From the NCBI RefSeq assembly GCF_002368295.1, contig NZ_AP018248.1, forward strand, positions 558,001 through 622,000: DNA of 64,000 nt, in the 5' to 3' direction. Below are positions 34,249 through 43,204 of the stretch, in pieces. Source of the stretch: Tolypothrix tenuis PCC 7101. GTDB lineage: Bacteria > Cyanobacteriota > Cyanobacteriia > Cyanobacteriales > Nostocaceae. Below the pieces are notes generated by a model. It worked only from the letters and a program-made list of their open reading frames with translations. It was not told the DNA's origin and did not search any database. The position numbers were made by a program, and so were the translations under genes. The first letter of the stretch is position 1; every line of letters starts with the position of its first letter.

Positions 34249-34536
34249 ATGCTTTTACCAGTTTTTTACATGGCAAGCATTGATGATATAGACACTGCAA
34301 ATCTTTCTCGCGGTGAAATACAAGTGCGGAATATTGCTAAAAATATCTCTTTAATTCCGACTTTCGTTATATATGCGCTCTTTTTACCGTTGCTAATGAT
34401 TTTATATTACTGCTACGAACCTGGGAAAGAAAAAATTCATGGCTTTATCTTTACTTTTATGATTAAGCCAATTCGCTGGTTCTCATATCAAATAGTTTAT
34501 TTGATTTGTGATTTTTTCCGAAGGCTGAATAAATAA
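34249..34536 (+). CDS. small hypothetical membrane protein
   Basis: 95 residues. The N-terminus is polar (MASIDDIDTANLSRGEIQVRN from Met8, an alternative start at 34270). One or two membrane helices follow (about 33-53, and a weaker one at 60-88). I recognise no family. It stands alone in an AT-rich area, upstream of the convergent psaK. It is probably a real gene given its amphipathic then hydrophobic build, but could be chance. Confidence 0.5.
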   Translation: MLLPVFYMASIDDIDTANLSRGEIQVRNIAKNISLIPTFVIYALFLPLLMILYYCYEPGKEKIHGFIFTFMIKPIRWFSYQIVYLICDFFRRLNK

Positions 34537-34730
34537 GCAGGATTAACTGCGGACAAGAACATGGAATACAACTTACTTATTTGTGTCTTCATGCCTTTGC
34601 GATTCAAGATTTTTACACAAAGGCACAAAGGCACAAATTTATGTTTAACTCAAGTGAATATAAAGCTGAATAGATTTTCAGCCTTAGAACTTACAAGAGA
34701 TATGTAGTTAAGAACCTTGATGAATCAAAA

Positions 34731-34982
34731 CTACAGACGACCGATGTTAGTCAATCCCAACACAATGCCCACACCGATAATGTGACCAAAAGCCATTGCT
34801 GCAAGGAAGGTAGTACCGCTAACGGGAAGACCAGGTAATTTAGGGCCTACATTAGGATATTCAATTCTGGTAGACAGCAAAAGTGCTACGACACTGCTGA
34901 GACTGATGATAATGGCCACGGTTGGATTCCATGCAGGTGTTGCAGGAACGGATGTTGCTGCTAATAAGAGGGATGACATCAA
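34731..34982 (-). CDS. psaK: photosystem I subunit PsaK (subunit X)
   Basis: Two-helix photosystem I protein, 83 residues. The block EYPNVGPKLPGLPVSG and the end AMAFGHIIGVGIVLGLTNIGRL are PsaK hallmarks, with helices at about 20-40 and 58-80. The stromal loop is shorter than in many PsaK proteins, lacking the GGFG segment I expect, so it may be a PsaK variant. The short N-terminal extension MMSSLLLAATSVPAT is typical of cyanobacterial PsaK. It is monocistronic and divergent from trpF. Confidence 0.88.
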   Translation of the reverse strand: MMSSLLLAATSVPATPAWNPTVAIIISLSSVVALLLSTRIEYPNVGPKLPGLPVSGTTFLAAMAFGHIIGVGIVLGLTNIGRL

Positions 34983-35112
34983 TTTTGTGCCTCCTAAAAT
35001 AGGAAAATAAATTTAAACCATCAAGATTATAAAATTGATTAGGAAAAAACCAGAAAATAATGGAAAAATATCTACCTTTTTACAGGTATTTTTCTAATAT
35101 AGATAAACCTCT

Positions 35113-35766
35113 ATGCGAATCAAAATTTGTGGCATTACTCAACCTCAGCAGTCTGTCGCGATCGCTTCTCTTGGTGCTACGGCACTAGGATTTATTTGTG
35201 TGCCAACTTCACCCCGCTATGTTAATGTACTGCAAATTCAGGCAGCAGTAGCGCCACTACCCCACCACATAGACAAAATTGGAGTGTTTGCCAACTCTAG
35301 TATCCAAGAAATTAGTCAAACAGTTGTAGAGTCTGGTTTAACTAGCGTGCAGTTGCACGGTAATGAATCTCCAGAGTTTTGCCACCAGTTACGTCAAGCT
35401 TTGCCAGATGTGGAAATTATAAAAGCTTTGAGGATTCGCAGCCACGAGCATCTTCAGCAAGTGACTGAATATACCAATTATATAGATACGCTATTACTAG
35501 ATGCTTATCATCCGCAGCATCTTGGGGGTACAGGTCAAACGTTAGACTGGACTATGCTCCAACAATTCAACCCTGGTTGTCCGTGGTTTTTAGCTGGGGG
35601 ATTAACTCCAGATAATATTTTAGATGCCCTGAGTCTAGTAAAACCCAATGGTATAGATTTATCTAGTGGTGTGGAAAGAAAACCGGGAGATAAAGATTTA
35701 GATTTAGTCGCCAAGTTATTTTTAACGCTGAATAGTTATGCGAGCGATCGCACAATCAGCGCCTGA
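35113..35766 (+). CDS. trpF: phosphoribosylanthranilate isomerase
   Basis: Third step of tryptophan synthesis, a TIM-barrel enzyme of 217 residues. The general-base Cys is in MRIKICGIT and the general-acid Asp in LLLDAYHPQHLGGTGQTLDW. Phosphate-binding loops LAGGLTPDN and GIDLSSGVE are also present. Standard length. It is convergent with folE, with a shared hairpin at 35788. No other trp genes are nearby, as usual in cyanobacteria. Confidence 0.95.
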   Translation: MRIKICGITQPQQSVAIASLGATALGFICVPTSPRYVNVLQIQAAVAPLPHHIDKIGVFANSSIQEISQTVVESGLTSVQLHGNESPEFCHQLRQALPDVEIIKALRIRSHEHLQQVTEYTNYIDTLLLDAYHPQHLGGTGQTLDWTMLQQFNPGCPWFLAGGLTPDNILDALSLVKPNGIDLSSGVERKPGDKDLDLVAKLFLTLNSYASDRTISA

Positions 35767-35787
35767 AAATAGCCTGGATCTAGCCTA

Positions 35788-35830
35788 AGGGATTTCCAGA
35801 AAATGGCATATTTTTTATTTGGAAGTCCCT
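35788..35830. terminator. bidirectional hairpin between trpF and folE
   Basis: Arms agggatttcca and tggaagtccct pair over 11 bases with one wobble-like mismatch and a T-rich loop of 21 bases. The genes converge here, so it could serve both. Confidence 0.6.
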
Positions 35831-35901
35831 AAGCGCCCTATTTTCAAGGATGAAGCCTGAAGATTGAAATTATTCATTCTTCATCCCTTACACTTTATTC
35901 T

Positions 35902-36609
35902 TTAAAAGAATGCTGCTTGGTGACGAATCAAATTCAAGAATTCTTCGCGAGTTTTTTGTTCATCTTGGAACACACCTAGCATCGCACTGGTGACTGTCCA
36001 AGAACCTGGTTTTTGTACACCGCGCATTACCATGCACATATGAGTTGCTTCCATGACTACCGCAACTCCTTGGGGGTTGAGGATGGTCTGAACTGCTTCT
36101 GCGATTTGGCGGGTAAGTCTTTCTTGGACTTGCAGACGACGAGAGTACATCTCAACAATCCGCGCTAGCTTGCTGAGTCCTACAACTTTTTGGTTAGGAA
36201 TATAAGCAATGTGCGCTCTCCCCATGAAAGGTAACATATGATGTTCGCACAAGCTAAAGAAATTAATATCCCGAACTAAGACCATTTCGTTATGGCCCTC
36301 ATTAAAGATGGCTCCATTAACCAGTTCTTCTAGCGATTGGTTGTAGCCACTGGTCAGAAACCGCATTGCTTCTGCTACCCGTTTGGGTGTTTTCAGCAGA
36401 CCTTCACGTTCAGGATCTTCTCCCACACCTAATAATATTTGGCGCACGGCTGCTGTCATTTGCTCCATCTCTTCTTCTTGAGGAGGATGCAAATTAGGCT
36501 CATGTCCGTCGTGGGTATTGCGATCAGGTCTGAGAGTGATGGCTTCTGCCAAATCAGGAATTAAAGGTGATTGTGAGCGATTAGAACCGTTAGGACTCGC
36601 GATAGTCAT
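35902..36609 (-). CDS. folE: GTP cyclohydrolase I
   Basis: First step of tetrahydrofolate and pterin synthesis, converting GTP to dihydroneopterin triphosphate. 235 residues. The zinc ligands are in FFSLCEHHMLPF and THMCMVMRGVQKPG. LKTPKRVAEAMRFLTSGY and KVVGLSKLARIVEMYSRRLQ are further family blocks. The first 45 residues are a variable extension. It follows the SDR gene by 105 bp on the same strand and probably belongs to the ado-aar-accA-SDR run. Confidence 0.95.
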   Translation of the reverse strand: MTIASPNGSNRSQSPLIPDLAEAITLRPDRNTHDGHEPNLHPPQEEEMEQMTAAVRQILLGVGEDPEREGLLKTPKRVAEAMRFLTSGYNQSLEELVNGAIFNEGHNEMVLVRDINFFSLCEHHMLPFMGRAHIAYIPNQKVVGLSKLARIVEMYSRRLQVQERLTRQIAEAVQTILNPQGVAVVMEATHMCMVMRGVQKPGSWTVTSAMLGVFQDEQKTREEFLNLIRHQAAFF

Positions 36610-36714
36610 GATTTAAGTTTGGTAAGGGTTGATTGTCTGTCATTTGCCATTTGTCATTAATCATTTGTGATGAGCAAAAACAAATGACTAATGATAAATC
36701 AACGAAGGACTAAT

Positions 36715-37440
36715 TTAGAGAACGCCAGCACTAGGCATGAGAGTTAATTCATCAATGACCGCTTGTGGTGGCAATAAAGCTGTGTGCAGAATCGACTGGG
36801 CAACAATTTCGGGTGTTAACATTTTTGAGCGATCGAAGTTGGCGTTGACTGTTTCTGTATCCCAAAGTTCGGTATTCACAGCACCAGGATAAATTGCTGT
36901 GACGCGAATTCCGTGGGCGCGTTCTTCTTGTGCTAAAGCTTGAGAAAGGGCAATTAGACCAGATTTACTAACGCTGTATGCACCCCAATTAGCAAAGGCT
37001 TGCTTGCCAGCAATTGAGACAATGTTGATAATTGTGCCGCTTTGGCGATCACGCATTCCTGGCAAAATCCCTAAAATACACTGGAAGACGCTGGTGAGAT
37101 TTAAATTAATCACTTGCTGCCAGTCTTCTAAGGAAGTTTCGCTCAACATTCCTGTATACGCTATCCCCGCACTGTTTACCAAAATATCTATATCGCCAAA
37201 GTCATGAGCGATCGCTTGTATTTGTTCTTTTACTTGCCCAACACAAGCTAAATCGACAGCATAAATTTTTGCGGCAACGCCTGTATCCTTTGCTGCTAAT
37301 GCCACCGCCTCCAATTTTTCTAGGGAACGGCTGACTAAGGCGACATCTATTCCCGCCTTTGCAAATGCCAAAGCAGTTGCTTTCCCAATTCCACTACTTG
37401 CCCCAGTAATTAGGGCGCGTCGTTTCGGCTCAACGCTCAT
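36715..37440 (-). CDS. short-chain dehydrogenase/reductase (3-oxoacyl-ACP reductase-like)
   Basis: Classical SDR of 241 residues. The NAD(P) motif is TGASSGIG (14-21), NSAG marks the central strand, and the catalytic Ser, Tyr and Lys appear in NIVSIAGKQ and YSVSK. The arginine after the second strand (SRSLEKL) suggests preference for NADPH. A specific substrate cannot be read. Its position next to accA and aar hints at fatty acyl metabolism, but it is not the standard FabG sequence. Confidence 0.85.
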   Translation of the reverse strand: MSVEPKRRALITGASSGIGKATALAFAKAGIDVALVSRSLEKLEAVALAAKDTGVAAKIYAVDLACVGQVKEQIQAIAHDFGDIDILVNSAGIAYTGMLSETSLEDWQQVINLNLTSVFQCILGILPGMRDRQSGTIINIVSIAGKQAFANWGAYSVSKSGLIALSQALAQEERAHGIRVTAIYPGAVNTELWDTETVNANFDRSKMLTPEIVAQSILHTALLPPQAVIDELTLMPSAGVL

Positions 37441-37831
37441 GCTATCTCCAGATTTGTTGGCGGTTCTGCAAGCTTCTACATACCCAATTATTTAAATCTC
37501 TCGGTTTGGATAGATTAAAGCAATCTAATATATAGATTAAAAAAATCTAAAAAAGCCGATGATTTTTTGTGACAACTGCTATATTCGTTGCCAACATGGG
37601 TGTTTTTTTGGTTAAATATTTTTCCCTAGATGACCGCAAATGTTCATCTAGAAATTGCCATTGCCACACTCAATGTTATTACCAAATAACTAAATATTAG
37701 ACAAACCAATCATCCAATAGAGTTGATTTGCCCAAAAGCAAACGCCTATGACTGAGAAGATTGTTAAAAATCTTTAAGCGTCATAGGCAATTATAGCATT
37801 GCTGCTATGCTAGGCAAGCATATTCAGGTTG
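37441..37831. other. 391-bp gap between the SDR gene and accA
   Basis: AT-rich and without an ORF that I can support. It should hold the SDR promoter next to 37441 and the accA terminator near 37740-37800, where gcctatgac and gtcataggc form a 9-base inverted repeat. Confidence 0.55.
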
Positions 37832-38812
37832 TTACTGGGCAAGTTCAGTGAAAACGCCAATCTTGCGGAATTTTTCGTAGCGCAATTGACGGCGTTCGGA
37901 AGCTGTTAAACGATTGAGTTCGTCGAGATTTTCCAATAGAGCTTGTTTGAGGGTTGTAGCGGCTTCTATAGGGTCAGAATGAGCGCCACCAATTGGTTCT
38001 GGCAAGATTTGGTCAATAATACCCAAGTTTTTCAGGTCATGGGAAATAATTTTGAGAGCAGTAGCAGCTTGTGGGGCTTTAGTAGCATCTTTCCACAAAA
38101 TAGCAGCACAAGCTTCTGGGGTGGCAACTGTATAAACAGAGTGTTCAAACATCATTAAGCGATCGCCTACACCAATACCAAGTGCGCCGCCAGAACCGCC
38201 TTCACCAATTACCGTGCAGATAATAGGCACGTCCAAGCAGAACATTTCGCGTAAATTGTAAGCGATCGCTTCTCCTTGCCCTTGATGTTCGGCTTCTACC
38301 CCAGACCAAGCTCCCGGCGTATCGATGAAGGTTAAAATCGGCATCGAAAACTTATTGGCGTGTTCCATCAACCGCAGTGCTTTGCGGTAGCCGCCAGGGT
38401 AGGGCATACCAAAATTACGTGCAATATTGTCTTTGGTATCCCGGCCTTTTTGATGGCCCAACATCACTACAGGCTGTCCGCCCAAACGACCAACACCACC
38501 CACTAAAGCCGGATCGTCACCGCCACAGCGATCGCCATGTAACTCCATCCATTCATCACTAATTGCTTGAATGTAATCGAGAGTACTAGGGCGACGCGGA
38601 TGACGAGCCACTTGCAATCGCTGGGATGGGGATAGACTAGTAAAAATTTCCTCACGCAGTTGCATAGCACGTGCTTCTAGCTGGCGGATTTGACCAGAAA
38701 CATCCACACCATTTTCTTCTGCGAGTTGGCGAATTTGATCGATTCGGGTTGCGAGTTCTGCTAGCGGCTTTTCAAAATCTAACAGTAGCGGTTTACGCTC
38801 GGTAGTTGCCAT
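37832..38812 (-). CDS. accA: acetyl-CoA carboxylase carboxyltransferase subunit alpha
   Basis: Alpha half of the carboxyltransferase that makes malonyl-CoA for fatty acid synthesis; 326 residues. Family blocks visible are LDYIQAISDEWMELHGDR, MLGHQKGRDTKDNIARNFGMP, FIDTPGAWSGVEAEHQGQGEAIAYNL and the oxyanion-forming EGGSGGALGIGVGD. Length matches the family. It is directly downstream of aar on the same strand. The close link of accA with the alkane genes is common in cyanobacteria and suggests coordination of precursor supply. Confidence 0.96.
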   Translation of the reverse strand: MATTERKPLLLDFEKPLAELATRIDQIRQLAEENGVDVSGQIRQLEARAMQLREEIFTSLSPSQRLQVARHPRRPSTLDYIQAISDEWMELHGDRCGGDDPALVGGVGRLGGQPVVMLGHQKGRDTKDNIARNFGMPYPGGYRKALRLMEHANKFSMPILTFIDTPGAWSGVEAEHQGQGEAIAYNLREMFCLDVPIICTVIGEGGSGGALGIGVGDRLMMFEHSVYTVATPEACAAILWKDATKAPQAATALKIISHDLKNLGIIDQILPEPIGGAHSDPIEAATTLKQALLENLDELNRLTASERRQLRYEKFRKIGVFTELAQ

Positions 38813-39041
38813 AGTTAGGGATTAGGATTAGGAATCGGGTATAGGGTATTTGGATATGGGGGGTTGAAAATTGGGGATTGGGAACTGGATAATGGATATA
38901 AGAAATTGGGAATTGAAAATTGGGGATTTTTGATATCAAGGTTCTGAAGATTGGGGCATCAAGATGAGAGATGAGGTTTGGCTAATTTCCCTGGTCTCCT
39001 CATTATGCTTTTTCCAGTCCCCAACCCCCAGTTCCCAATCA

Positions 39042-40061
39042 CTAAACTAGCAGTGGTCTAAATCCATGCTTAACTGAAACCTGACCAATCTGCTCCATTT
39101 TGTCTACGGTAATCTGATTCCGTCCCCAAGAAAAGTTCGTATATAACTTCTCAAATTCCAGCAGCATCGATTCCGCAAAACAAGCAAACAATTGACGTGC
39201 TGGCACCTCCATATTGACTATTTTCATAATTTTCCAGTCAATGTCTAGAGAATGCTCTACAATCCCACCATTTAGCACATATACGCCAGGATGCTGAATC
39301 TTTGTCCCTAAATTTTTAGGATAACCACCATCAATCAACAAACAGGGTTGCTTTAATACAGTCGGGTCTATTTCTACGCCTTTAGGCATACTAGCAACCC
39401 AAACCACAATATCCGCTTGGGGTAGTGCTTCCTCTAAAGACAAGATTTTTCCCCGTCCCAGTTCACCTTGCAAATTATGGAGACGTTCTTGGTTACGGGC
39501 TATTAACAGTAGTTCTTTGACATCTGTTTTCGCATCTAGCCAACGAGTAACAGCGCTACCAATATCACCAGTTGCGCCACAGACAGCTACAGTCGCTTTG
39601 TTTAACTCAATTCCTAATTGTTTTGAAGCTTGTTCCACCTGCCGACAAATAATATAGGCAGTATGCGTATTGCCTGTAGTAAAGCGTTCAAACTCTAGTT
39701 TAATATTCCGAACTTGGCTAAACTGCTCCAAGTTAAAGTTTTCAAAAATGATGGAAGAAAACCCACCTAAAGCTGTGATATTAATGCCATGCTTTTGAGC
39801 ATGGGCCATAGCATTGAGTACTTTGCGGGTTGCGGCTTTAATCCGGCGATTTGCTAGCATCTCAGGCAAGAAGCAAGATTCTACATACTGCCCTTCTATT
39901 TTCTGTCCCGTGACGCTAGTGACAGTAATCTTATCAACAATTTGCGGTGGGGCACTGCACCAAAAATCTAGCCCTTGATCGGCATATTCTGGGTATCCCA
40001 ATTCTTTGGCTACCGCTTGAGCGTGTTCCAAACTAGTCAGATGTCCAATTAGACCAAACAT
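39042..40061 (-). CDS. aar: long-chain acyl-[acyl-carrier-protein] reductase (AAR)
   Basis: Reduces acyl-ACP to fatty aldehyde with NADPH, the first step of cyanobacterial alkane synthesis. 339 residues. The N-terminus MFGLIGHLTSLEHAQAVA is diagnostic. The Rossmann motif AVCGATGDIGSAVTRWLD lies at 159-176. The catalytic Cys is C294 in ARQLFACFAES, the same number as in the Synechococcus elongatus enzyme. It sits between ado (270 bp upstream) and accA (229 bp downstream). Confidence 0.95.
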   Translation of the reverse strand: MFGLIGHLTSLEHAQAVAKELGYPEYADQGLDFWCSAPPQIVDKITVTSVTGQKIEGQYVESCFLPEMLANRRIKAATRKVLNAMAHAQKHGINITALGGFSSIIFENFNLEQFSQVRNIKLEFERFTTGNTHTAYIICRQVEQASKQLGIELNKATVAVCGATGDIGSAVTRWLDAKTDVKELLLIARNQERLHNLQGELGRGKILSLEEALPQADIVVWVASMPKGVEIDPTVLKQPCLLIDGGYPKNLGTKIQHPGVYVLNGGIVEHSLDIDWKIMKIVNMEVPARQLFACFAESMLLEFEKLYTNFSWGRNQITVDKMEQIGQVSVKHGFRPLLV

Positions 40062-40272
40062 GTATTGATATTTAAGCGCGTGCTGCGTCGAAAACGTGGA
40101 ATCATAACCAAATTTTGGATATATAGAATGATACGAGATTTCTAGGCTAGCCTTGTCCCCAAGACTTTTTCCCCGAAATCTCCAATCTAAAATCCAAAAT
40201 TGTTATGGGTGGGTTAAGAGGGAATAACTTACTCTTAAAAATACTACACAAAGCGTAAGCAGCATTAAAAGT

Positions 40273-40319
40273 ATGAAGTGTGAAGTATGAAGTTGAGAAT
40301 TTCATACTTCATACTTCAT
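40273..40319 (-). terminator. 19-bp hairpin built from heptamer repeats after ado
   Basis: Arms 40273-40291 and 40301-40319 (core tgaagtatgaa) pair over 19 bases with one mismatch and a nine-base loop. Each arm is itself a tandem array of a tgaagta-like heptamer. It starts 13 bp after the ado stop. Confidence 0.75.
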
Positions 40320-40331
40320 CCTTCATCCCTT

Positions 40332-41027
40332 TTAAGCGGCTACAAGTCCGTAAGCTGATAGGCGCATGATGTCACGAGTAGTGAAGCCAATATTACTTAA
40401 TGCTTCACCGTACTGAATCATGAAATCTTCGACCAAAGCATCTTTTTCCATTGCCAAAACTTCAGCATCATCTGCTACTTGGTTGAGCATTTTCCAAACC
40501 AGAGGAAGGTTTTGACGATTTGCCTCTTCTAACTCAGTTTTGGATGCCTCGAAGTTGTCTTTTAACCAAACTTCGCCAAAATTGAGATGGCTATACTCAT
40601 CTTTGACTACACCTTCAGTAATTTTGCGGGCGAAATCATCTGCCACAGGGATGTAGATGTTGTATGCTGCTATAGCAAAGCATTCAATAATTAAAGCTTG
40701 AATCAGCAAGCAAGTAACTACCTTTCCTTCTGCTGCTGCTTTTTGGAAATTACTATGCAGTCCCGAGAAAAATTCCTTAGCAAATTGCAGATCTGGCTCT
40801 ACTTGTAAATTTCGTCCACAAGCTTCAAACCCTTTCTTATGGCGACTTTCCATTTTGGAAAGGCGAATCAAGTCTTCTTTATGTGTCGGCAGCAGTTGGG
40901 CCAGTTGAATGTAATTTTCATAGGCTTCTTGTTCACCTTCAATCACGATCGCATTAATACGGCTGTAAGCGTCTTTGTATTTTTCGCTTTGGAAATCTAT
41001 TTCAGATGGCTCTGTTATCTGCTGCAT
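40332..41027 (-). CDS. ado: aldehyde-deformylating oxygenase (cyanobacterial alkane synthase)
   Basis: Ferritin-like di-iron enzyme, 231 residues, that converts fatty aldehyde to alkane plus formate. All six iron ligands are present at the Synechococcus elongatus numbers: E32, E60, H63, E115, E144 and H147. The helix containing LIQALIIECFAIAAYN lines the substrate channel. The ATG at 41027 has GAGG ten bases upstream; the frame extends to 41057 but the extra residues are not family-like. It is paired with aar downstream, so C15/C17 alkane production is expected. Confidence 0.96.
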   Translation of the reverse strand: MQQITEPSEIDFQSEKYKDAYSRINAIVIEGEQEAYENYIQLAQLLPTHKEDLIRLSKMESRHKKGFEACGRNLQVEPDLQFAKEFFSGLHSNFQKAAAEGKVVTCLLIQALIIECFAIAAYNIYIPVADDFARKITEGVVKDEYSHLNFGEVWLKDNFEASKTELEEANRQNLPLVWKMLNQVADDAEVLAMEKDALVEDFMIQYGEALSNIGFTTRDIMRLSAYGLVAA

Positions 41028-41204
41028 GTTATCTTTACCTCTGTAAAGGTGAATCATTTGATACCAAAAATAAATTTACCCTATGATTTTAGGGTAACCA
41101 CCACTGTGATTTAATTTAACTTAACAAGTCACTTGTTTATAGATTAGCTGTTACTGGGGGCGATGCTCTACTAATAGAAACATAAAAGCTTCAGAGCAAA
41201 ATTC

Positions 41205-42032
41205 ATGTCCAAACCACGCTGGAATCTAAAATCTACCGATTTTTTAAGCTTAGGATTATTACTACTGGGTGCTTTTATCGTTTTGCTACCCCTGTTTGTG
41301 GTCTTCCTTACCTCTTTTGCACCTGCAGGCGCAACACCGGAAGTTGTAACCAAAAATAGCTGGACTCTAGCTAATTATCATGATGCATGGCAGCGAGGTA
41401 AATTTTTGTTGGCGTTTGCTAATTCTACCCTAGTAGCGATCGCAGTGACGGCATTTCAGATTGTGACTTCGGCATTGGCAGGTTATGCGCTAGCACGTTT
41501 GAAATTTCGTGGCAGACAAGCACTGCTATTGATTGTCCTAGCAACTTTAGTCATACCCTTTCAATTATTGGTGATTCCCATCTTCTTGGTGTTGAAGTGG
41601 GGACATTTAATTAATACTTACGGAGCGTTAATTTTCCCAACAGCTGTCAACGGCTTTGGAATTTTCTTGTTACGTCAGTATTTCCAGACAATACCTGTAG
41701 AGTTGGAAGAAGCTGCGGCTATAGATGGGGCAAACAGGTTACAAATTTTGTGGCAAGTAATGTTACCTTTAGCCCGTCCTGCTTTAGTAACGTTGTTTTT
41801 GTTCACCTTTATCGGTGAATGGAACGATTTATTTAAGCCCTTAGTATTTACCACACGTCCGGAATTAAGGACAGTACAGCTAGCCTTAGCTGAATTTCAA
41901 GAGCAATTTACCAATAATTGGCCTTTGATGATGGCGGCGGTAACAATTGCAACTGTACCCGTGATGGTGCTATTTCTCATTGGACAAAGACAGTTTATTC
42001 GAGGTATTGCGACGACGGGGATTAAGAATTAG
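41205..42032 (+). CDS. carbohydrate ABC transporter permease (MalG family)
   Basis: Inner-membrane permease of 275 residues with six predicted helices (first at about 15-36). The ATPase-docking EAA loop is EEAAAIDGANRLQILWQVMLPLARP at about 163-188. It belongs to the MalG/UgpE group that imports sugars or glycerol-phosphate. No second permease, binding protein or ATPase gene is adjacent, so its partners must be elsewhere. It is divergent from ado with a 177-bp upstream region. Confidence 0.9.
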   Translation: MSKPRWNLKSTDFLSLGLLLLGAFIVLLPLFVVFLTSFAPAGATPEVVTKNSWTLANYHDAWQRGKFLLAFANSTLVAIAVTAFQIVTSALAGYALARLKFRGRQALLLIVLATLVIPFQLLVIPIFLVLKWGHLINTYGALIFPTAVNGFGIFLLRQYFQTIPVELEEAAAIDGANRLQILWQVMLPLARPALVTLFLFTFIGEWNDLFKPLVFTTRPELRTVQLALAEFQEQFTNNWPLMMAAVTIATVPVMVLFLIGQRQFIRGIATTGIKN

Positions 42033-42082
42033 GGGATTGGGGAACTCGGGGCCCCCTCTGGGGATAAGGGGTAATGGGGACT
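42033..42082. repeat. inverted 50-bp copy of 971-1020
   Basis: Exact reverse complement of 971-1020. It begins directly at the stop codon of the permease gene, as if an element inserted or copied there. Confidence 0.9.
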
Positions 42083-42133
42083 AGTGACTAGGTAGTAGAA
42101 GGATAAGGAAGCAGAAGCAGAGGAGCAACTCCA

Positions 42134-42168
42134 ATTACCCATTACCCATTACCCATTACCCATTACCC
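42134..42168. repeat. heptanucleotide tandem repeat (attaccc x5)
   Basis: Five exact units lying four bases from the stop codon of the gene at 42173, in the convergent gap after the permease. Confidence 0.95.
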
Positions 42169-42172
42169 ATCA

Positions 42173-43204
42173 CTAAGTGATTTCTTGAATTTGCAAACGC
42201 ACAGTATGTTCAACAGTGCCACTGAGTTGCAATTCCATGATTTCACCACCTAGGGGTTCTAAGTTACTCAGAAGCGATCGCAAATTTGGTGTACTTGCAC
42301 CTGTATCTACGTACAACCGATCTGCTAAGTTGCTAATGCGTTTCCAAGTCATGTATAACTTAGCAATCGTTTGTTCCATTTGGGATGCTTGATTAACTAA
42401 GTCAGCAGCTATGCTTAAACAGCCTACACGTTGCGCTTCTTCTAAGGCTGTTTCAATGTCTACTTCTGCTTGCGTTAATGCTTGCACTTGAGCCGCAGAT
42501 TTTAAGTATTTTGCCAAATAACGCGCTTCTGTAGTTACCTGTTTGAGGGTATCAACATCAGGATTGGCAGCAATTTCTTTTTGTAAGTATTTTTGGTGCG
42601 GTTCTGGCAGTTTTTCTAATTCCTTCACCAGAGGGGCAATGTAGCGCGGGGGAAGGGTGTTATCGGCGGCTTTCACCTTGACTGGTTCTGGTAGCAACTC
42701 CGAGGACATTGCTGTCCATTCGTCGCTGAGTTGACGGACTTCGCGCCGAGTGATGCGATCGCCTTTTTGGGCAGCTTCACTCACCATTTGTTGCACTTCG
42801 GGCGAAGCTTTGGATGTTTCGACAAAGGCCCGTTTACTAAAATTATTTACTGAACCTGGATCAAGTCTGCCTTCTTCTAGGAGTGTATCAGCACTGTTTG
42901 CTAACTGAATCCAGGCGTAAGCTTGACTTTTACTGATTTCTCGTTCTTTCAGCCATTTGAGGAAACCAGTACCTCTACCATCACCACCTTTTTTCTCGCG
43001 ATCGCGAATCGCCCGCAAAATTCGCCCACGCCAGATTTCGGTTTGCAAATCAAAGCGATCGCACACCTGCCAAGCTACATCTAGCTGCTGTTGAAAATCT
43101 GACTCTGGAATCTGTTCGTCTTCTGGATCGGGTAGTTCAAAGGCAAGATCCGCTGGCTGTTGCAAAGCAGCAGCAATGTCGTTAATAGATTCGTTATATT
43201 CCAC
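42173..43204 (-). CDS. unknown protein with HTH-like segment and helical C-terminus
   Basis: 343 residues with a GTG start. An acidic N-terminus is followed by AWQVCDRFDLQTEIWRGRIL and a helix-turn-helix-like stretch EREISKSQAYAWIQLAN (about 89-105). Then comes ITRREVRQLSDEW (about 151) and a long helical region with coiled-coil character to about 290. The pattern recalls DUF3102/ParB-like DNA-binding proteins, but I cannot name the family. The protein at 61461 has a similar order of parts. It is transcribed alone. Confidence 0.6.
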   Translation of the reverse strand: MEYNESINDIAAALQQPADLAFELPDPEDEQIPESDFQQQLDVAWQVCDRFDLQTEIWRGRILRAIRDREKKGGDGRGTGFLKWLKEREISKSQAYAWIQLANSADTLLEEGRLDPGSVNNFSKRAFVETSKASPEVQQMVSEAAQKGDRITRREVRQLSDEWTAMSSELLPEPVKVKAADNTLPPRYIAPLVKELEKLPEPHQKYLQKEIAANPDVDTLKQVTTEARYLAKYLKSAAQVQALTQAEVDIETALEEAQRVGCLSIAADLVNQASQMEQTIAKLYMTWKRISNLADRLYVDTGASTPNLRSLLSNLEPLGGEIMELQLSGTVEHTVRLQIQEIT

